Below, piece after piece: positions 6,047 through 6,645 of a stretch of 6,645 nucleotides of DNA. How positions within the stretch are numbered: the first letter of the stretch is position 1; each line of letters starts with the position of its first letter. The position numbers were made by a program, and so were the translations under genes. The notes beneath the pieces are model-generated. The model made no database searches and was not told the DNA's origin. It worked only from the letters and a program-made list of their open reading frames with translations. Source of the stretch: HGM13634 sp045537285 (GTDB lineage Bacteria > Bacillota > Clostridia > TANB77 > CAG-508); contig JAZSPC010000021.1 of assembly GCA_045537285.1 (NCBI GenBank), positions 1 through 6,645 of the forward strand. Direction: 5' to 3'.

Positions 6047-6086
6047 AGTACCTATGAAATAATTAATTTTTAAGGAGGGAAGAAAA

Positions 6087-6557
6087 GTGCCAAGAAAAGG
6101 ATATATAGCAAAAAGAGAAGTATTACCAGATCCAATGTACAATAACAAAGTTGTAACAAAATTAATCAATAACATAATGTTAGATGGTAAAAAAGGTGTT
6201 GCACAAAGAATTTGTTATGATGCATTTGATATAGTTAAAGAAAAAACTGGTAGAGATCCAATCGATGCTTTCGAAGCTGCATTAAATAACATAATGCCAG
6301 TATTAGAAGTAAAAGCAAGAAGAGTTGGTGGTGCGACATATCAAGTTCCAATTGAAATTAGACCTGAAAGAAGACAAACTCTAGGTTTACGTTGGTTAGT
6401 TTTATATGCTAGACAAAGAGGAGAAAAAACTATGAAAGAAAGACTAGCAGCTGAAATAATTGACGCTATAAACCAAACAGGTGGAGCATTCAAGAAGAAA
6501 GAAGATATGCATAGAATGGCAGAAGCTAATAAAGCATTTGCACATTACAGATGGTAA
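6087..6557 (+). CDS. rpsG: 30S ribosomal protein S7
   Basis: A 156-residue S7, the primary 16S rRNA-binding protein that nucleates assembly of the 30S head and lines the E site. The length is standard for Firmicutes. It starts with GTG, and AAGGAGGG (6072-6079) lies 7 bases upstream. The family start MPRKG is present, with the basic segment and beta-hairpin VKARRVGGATYQVPIEI around 75-91, then RPERRQTLGLRWL and the C-terminal EDMHRMAEANKAFAHYRW. It is the second gene of the str operon, separated from rpsL by a spacer with stem-loops and from fusA by 35 bases. It is intact. Confidence 0.98.
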   Translation: MPRKGYIAKREVLPDPMYNNKVVTKLINNIMLDGKKGVAQRICYDAFDIVKEKTGRDPIDAFEAALNNIMPVLEVKARRVGGATYQVPIEIRPERRQTLGLRWLVLYARQRGEKTMKERLAAEIIDAINQTGGAFKKKEDMHRMAEANKAFAHYRW

Positions 6558-6592
6558 AATATATAAATTATATTTAGAGAGGAGGATAAACT

Positions 6593-6645
6593 GTGGCTAG
6601 ACAGTTTCCATTAGAAAGAACAAGAAATATAGGAATAATGGCACA
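6593..6645 (+). CDS. fusA: Elongation factor G, N-terminal fragment (cut by window end)
   Basis: Only the first 17 codons are present. GTG start at 6593, with AGAGGAGG (6577-6584) 8 bases upstream. The translation MARQFPLERTRNIGIMA is the typical EF-G beginning leading into the IMAHIDAGKTT P-loop, whose Lys would lie beyond the window. EF-G is the GTPase that drives ribosomal translocation. Gene order rpsL-rpsG-fusA confirms the call. The truncation is an artefact of the window edge, not of the gene. Confidence 0.95.
   Translation, partial: MARQFPLERTRNIGIMA

Noticed and set aside
5927..6175. 82-residue minus-strand open frame across the rpsL-rpsG junction
   Set aside because: It overlaps the ends of two certain ribosomal protein genes and lacks a ribosome binding site.
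1..6645. CRISPR array, tRNA, rRNA, insertion sequence or prophage gene
   Set aside because: No regularly spaced repeats, no cloverleaf-like sequence, no transposase or phage protein, and no terminal inverted repeats with target duplications were seen.

Overview
The window comes from a very AT-rich, low-GC Gram-positive bacterium. It is most likely an uncultured, gut-type member of the Clostridia. The evidence is AGA/ATA/TTA-dominated codon use, strong AGGAGG ribosome binding sites, U-tract terminators, a Bacillus/Clostridium-type S12 with the N-terminal insertion, and a prepilin-like surface protein of the KGITLIALIITIVVLLILA type common in such genomes. The exact taxon cannot be read from this sequence.

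Layout. (1) 1-171: end of an upstream transcription unit (intrinsic terminator at 41-69), then the repeat-bearing leader of the next gene. (2) 172-1362: a 396-residue prepilin-like protein. Its last ~60 residues are encoded by a sharply bounded GC-rich, adenine-poor block (about 1141-1308). This block has the signature of the variable region (VR) of a diversity-generating retroelement (DGR), written into a C-type-lectin-like domain ending in a GVRxVVSL motif. The reverse transcriptase and template repeat are not in this window. (3) 1363-1499: strong terminator and the smc leader. (4) 1500-5048: full-length smc, the chromosome condensation ATPase, with all expected motifs. (5) 5059-5089: bidirectional terminator. 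(6) 5092-5304, minus strand: a 70-residue protein of unknown function with a near-consensus promoter and ribosome binding site. (7) 5305-5567: divergent promoter region with short palindromes. (8) 5568-6645: str operon rpsL-rpsG-fusA, with fusA cut by the window end.

How it fits together. smc and the str operon are housekeeping genes and look intact. The exciting element is the first gene. It appears to be a cell-surface or pilus-like display protein whose binding face is hypermutated by a retroelement acting from elsewhere in the genome. The recorded VR contains 21 C-ending codons in 50, a 30-base stretch with no adenine, and no asparagine codon. This is what adenine-specific mutagenesis of AAC/AAT-rich template codons leaves behind. 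The small minus-strand gene is the second item of interest, because it is unrecognised but well equipped for expression.
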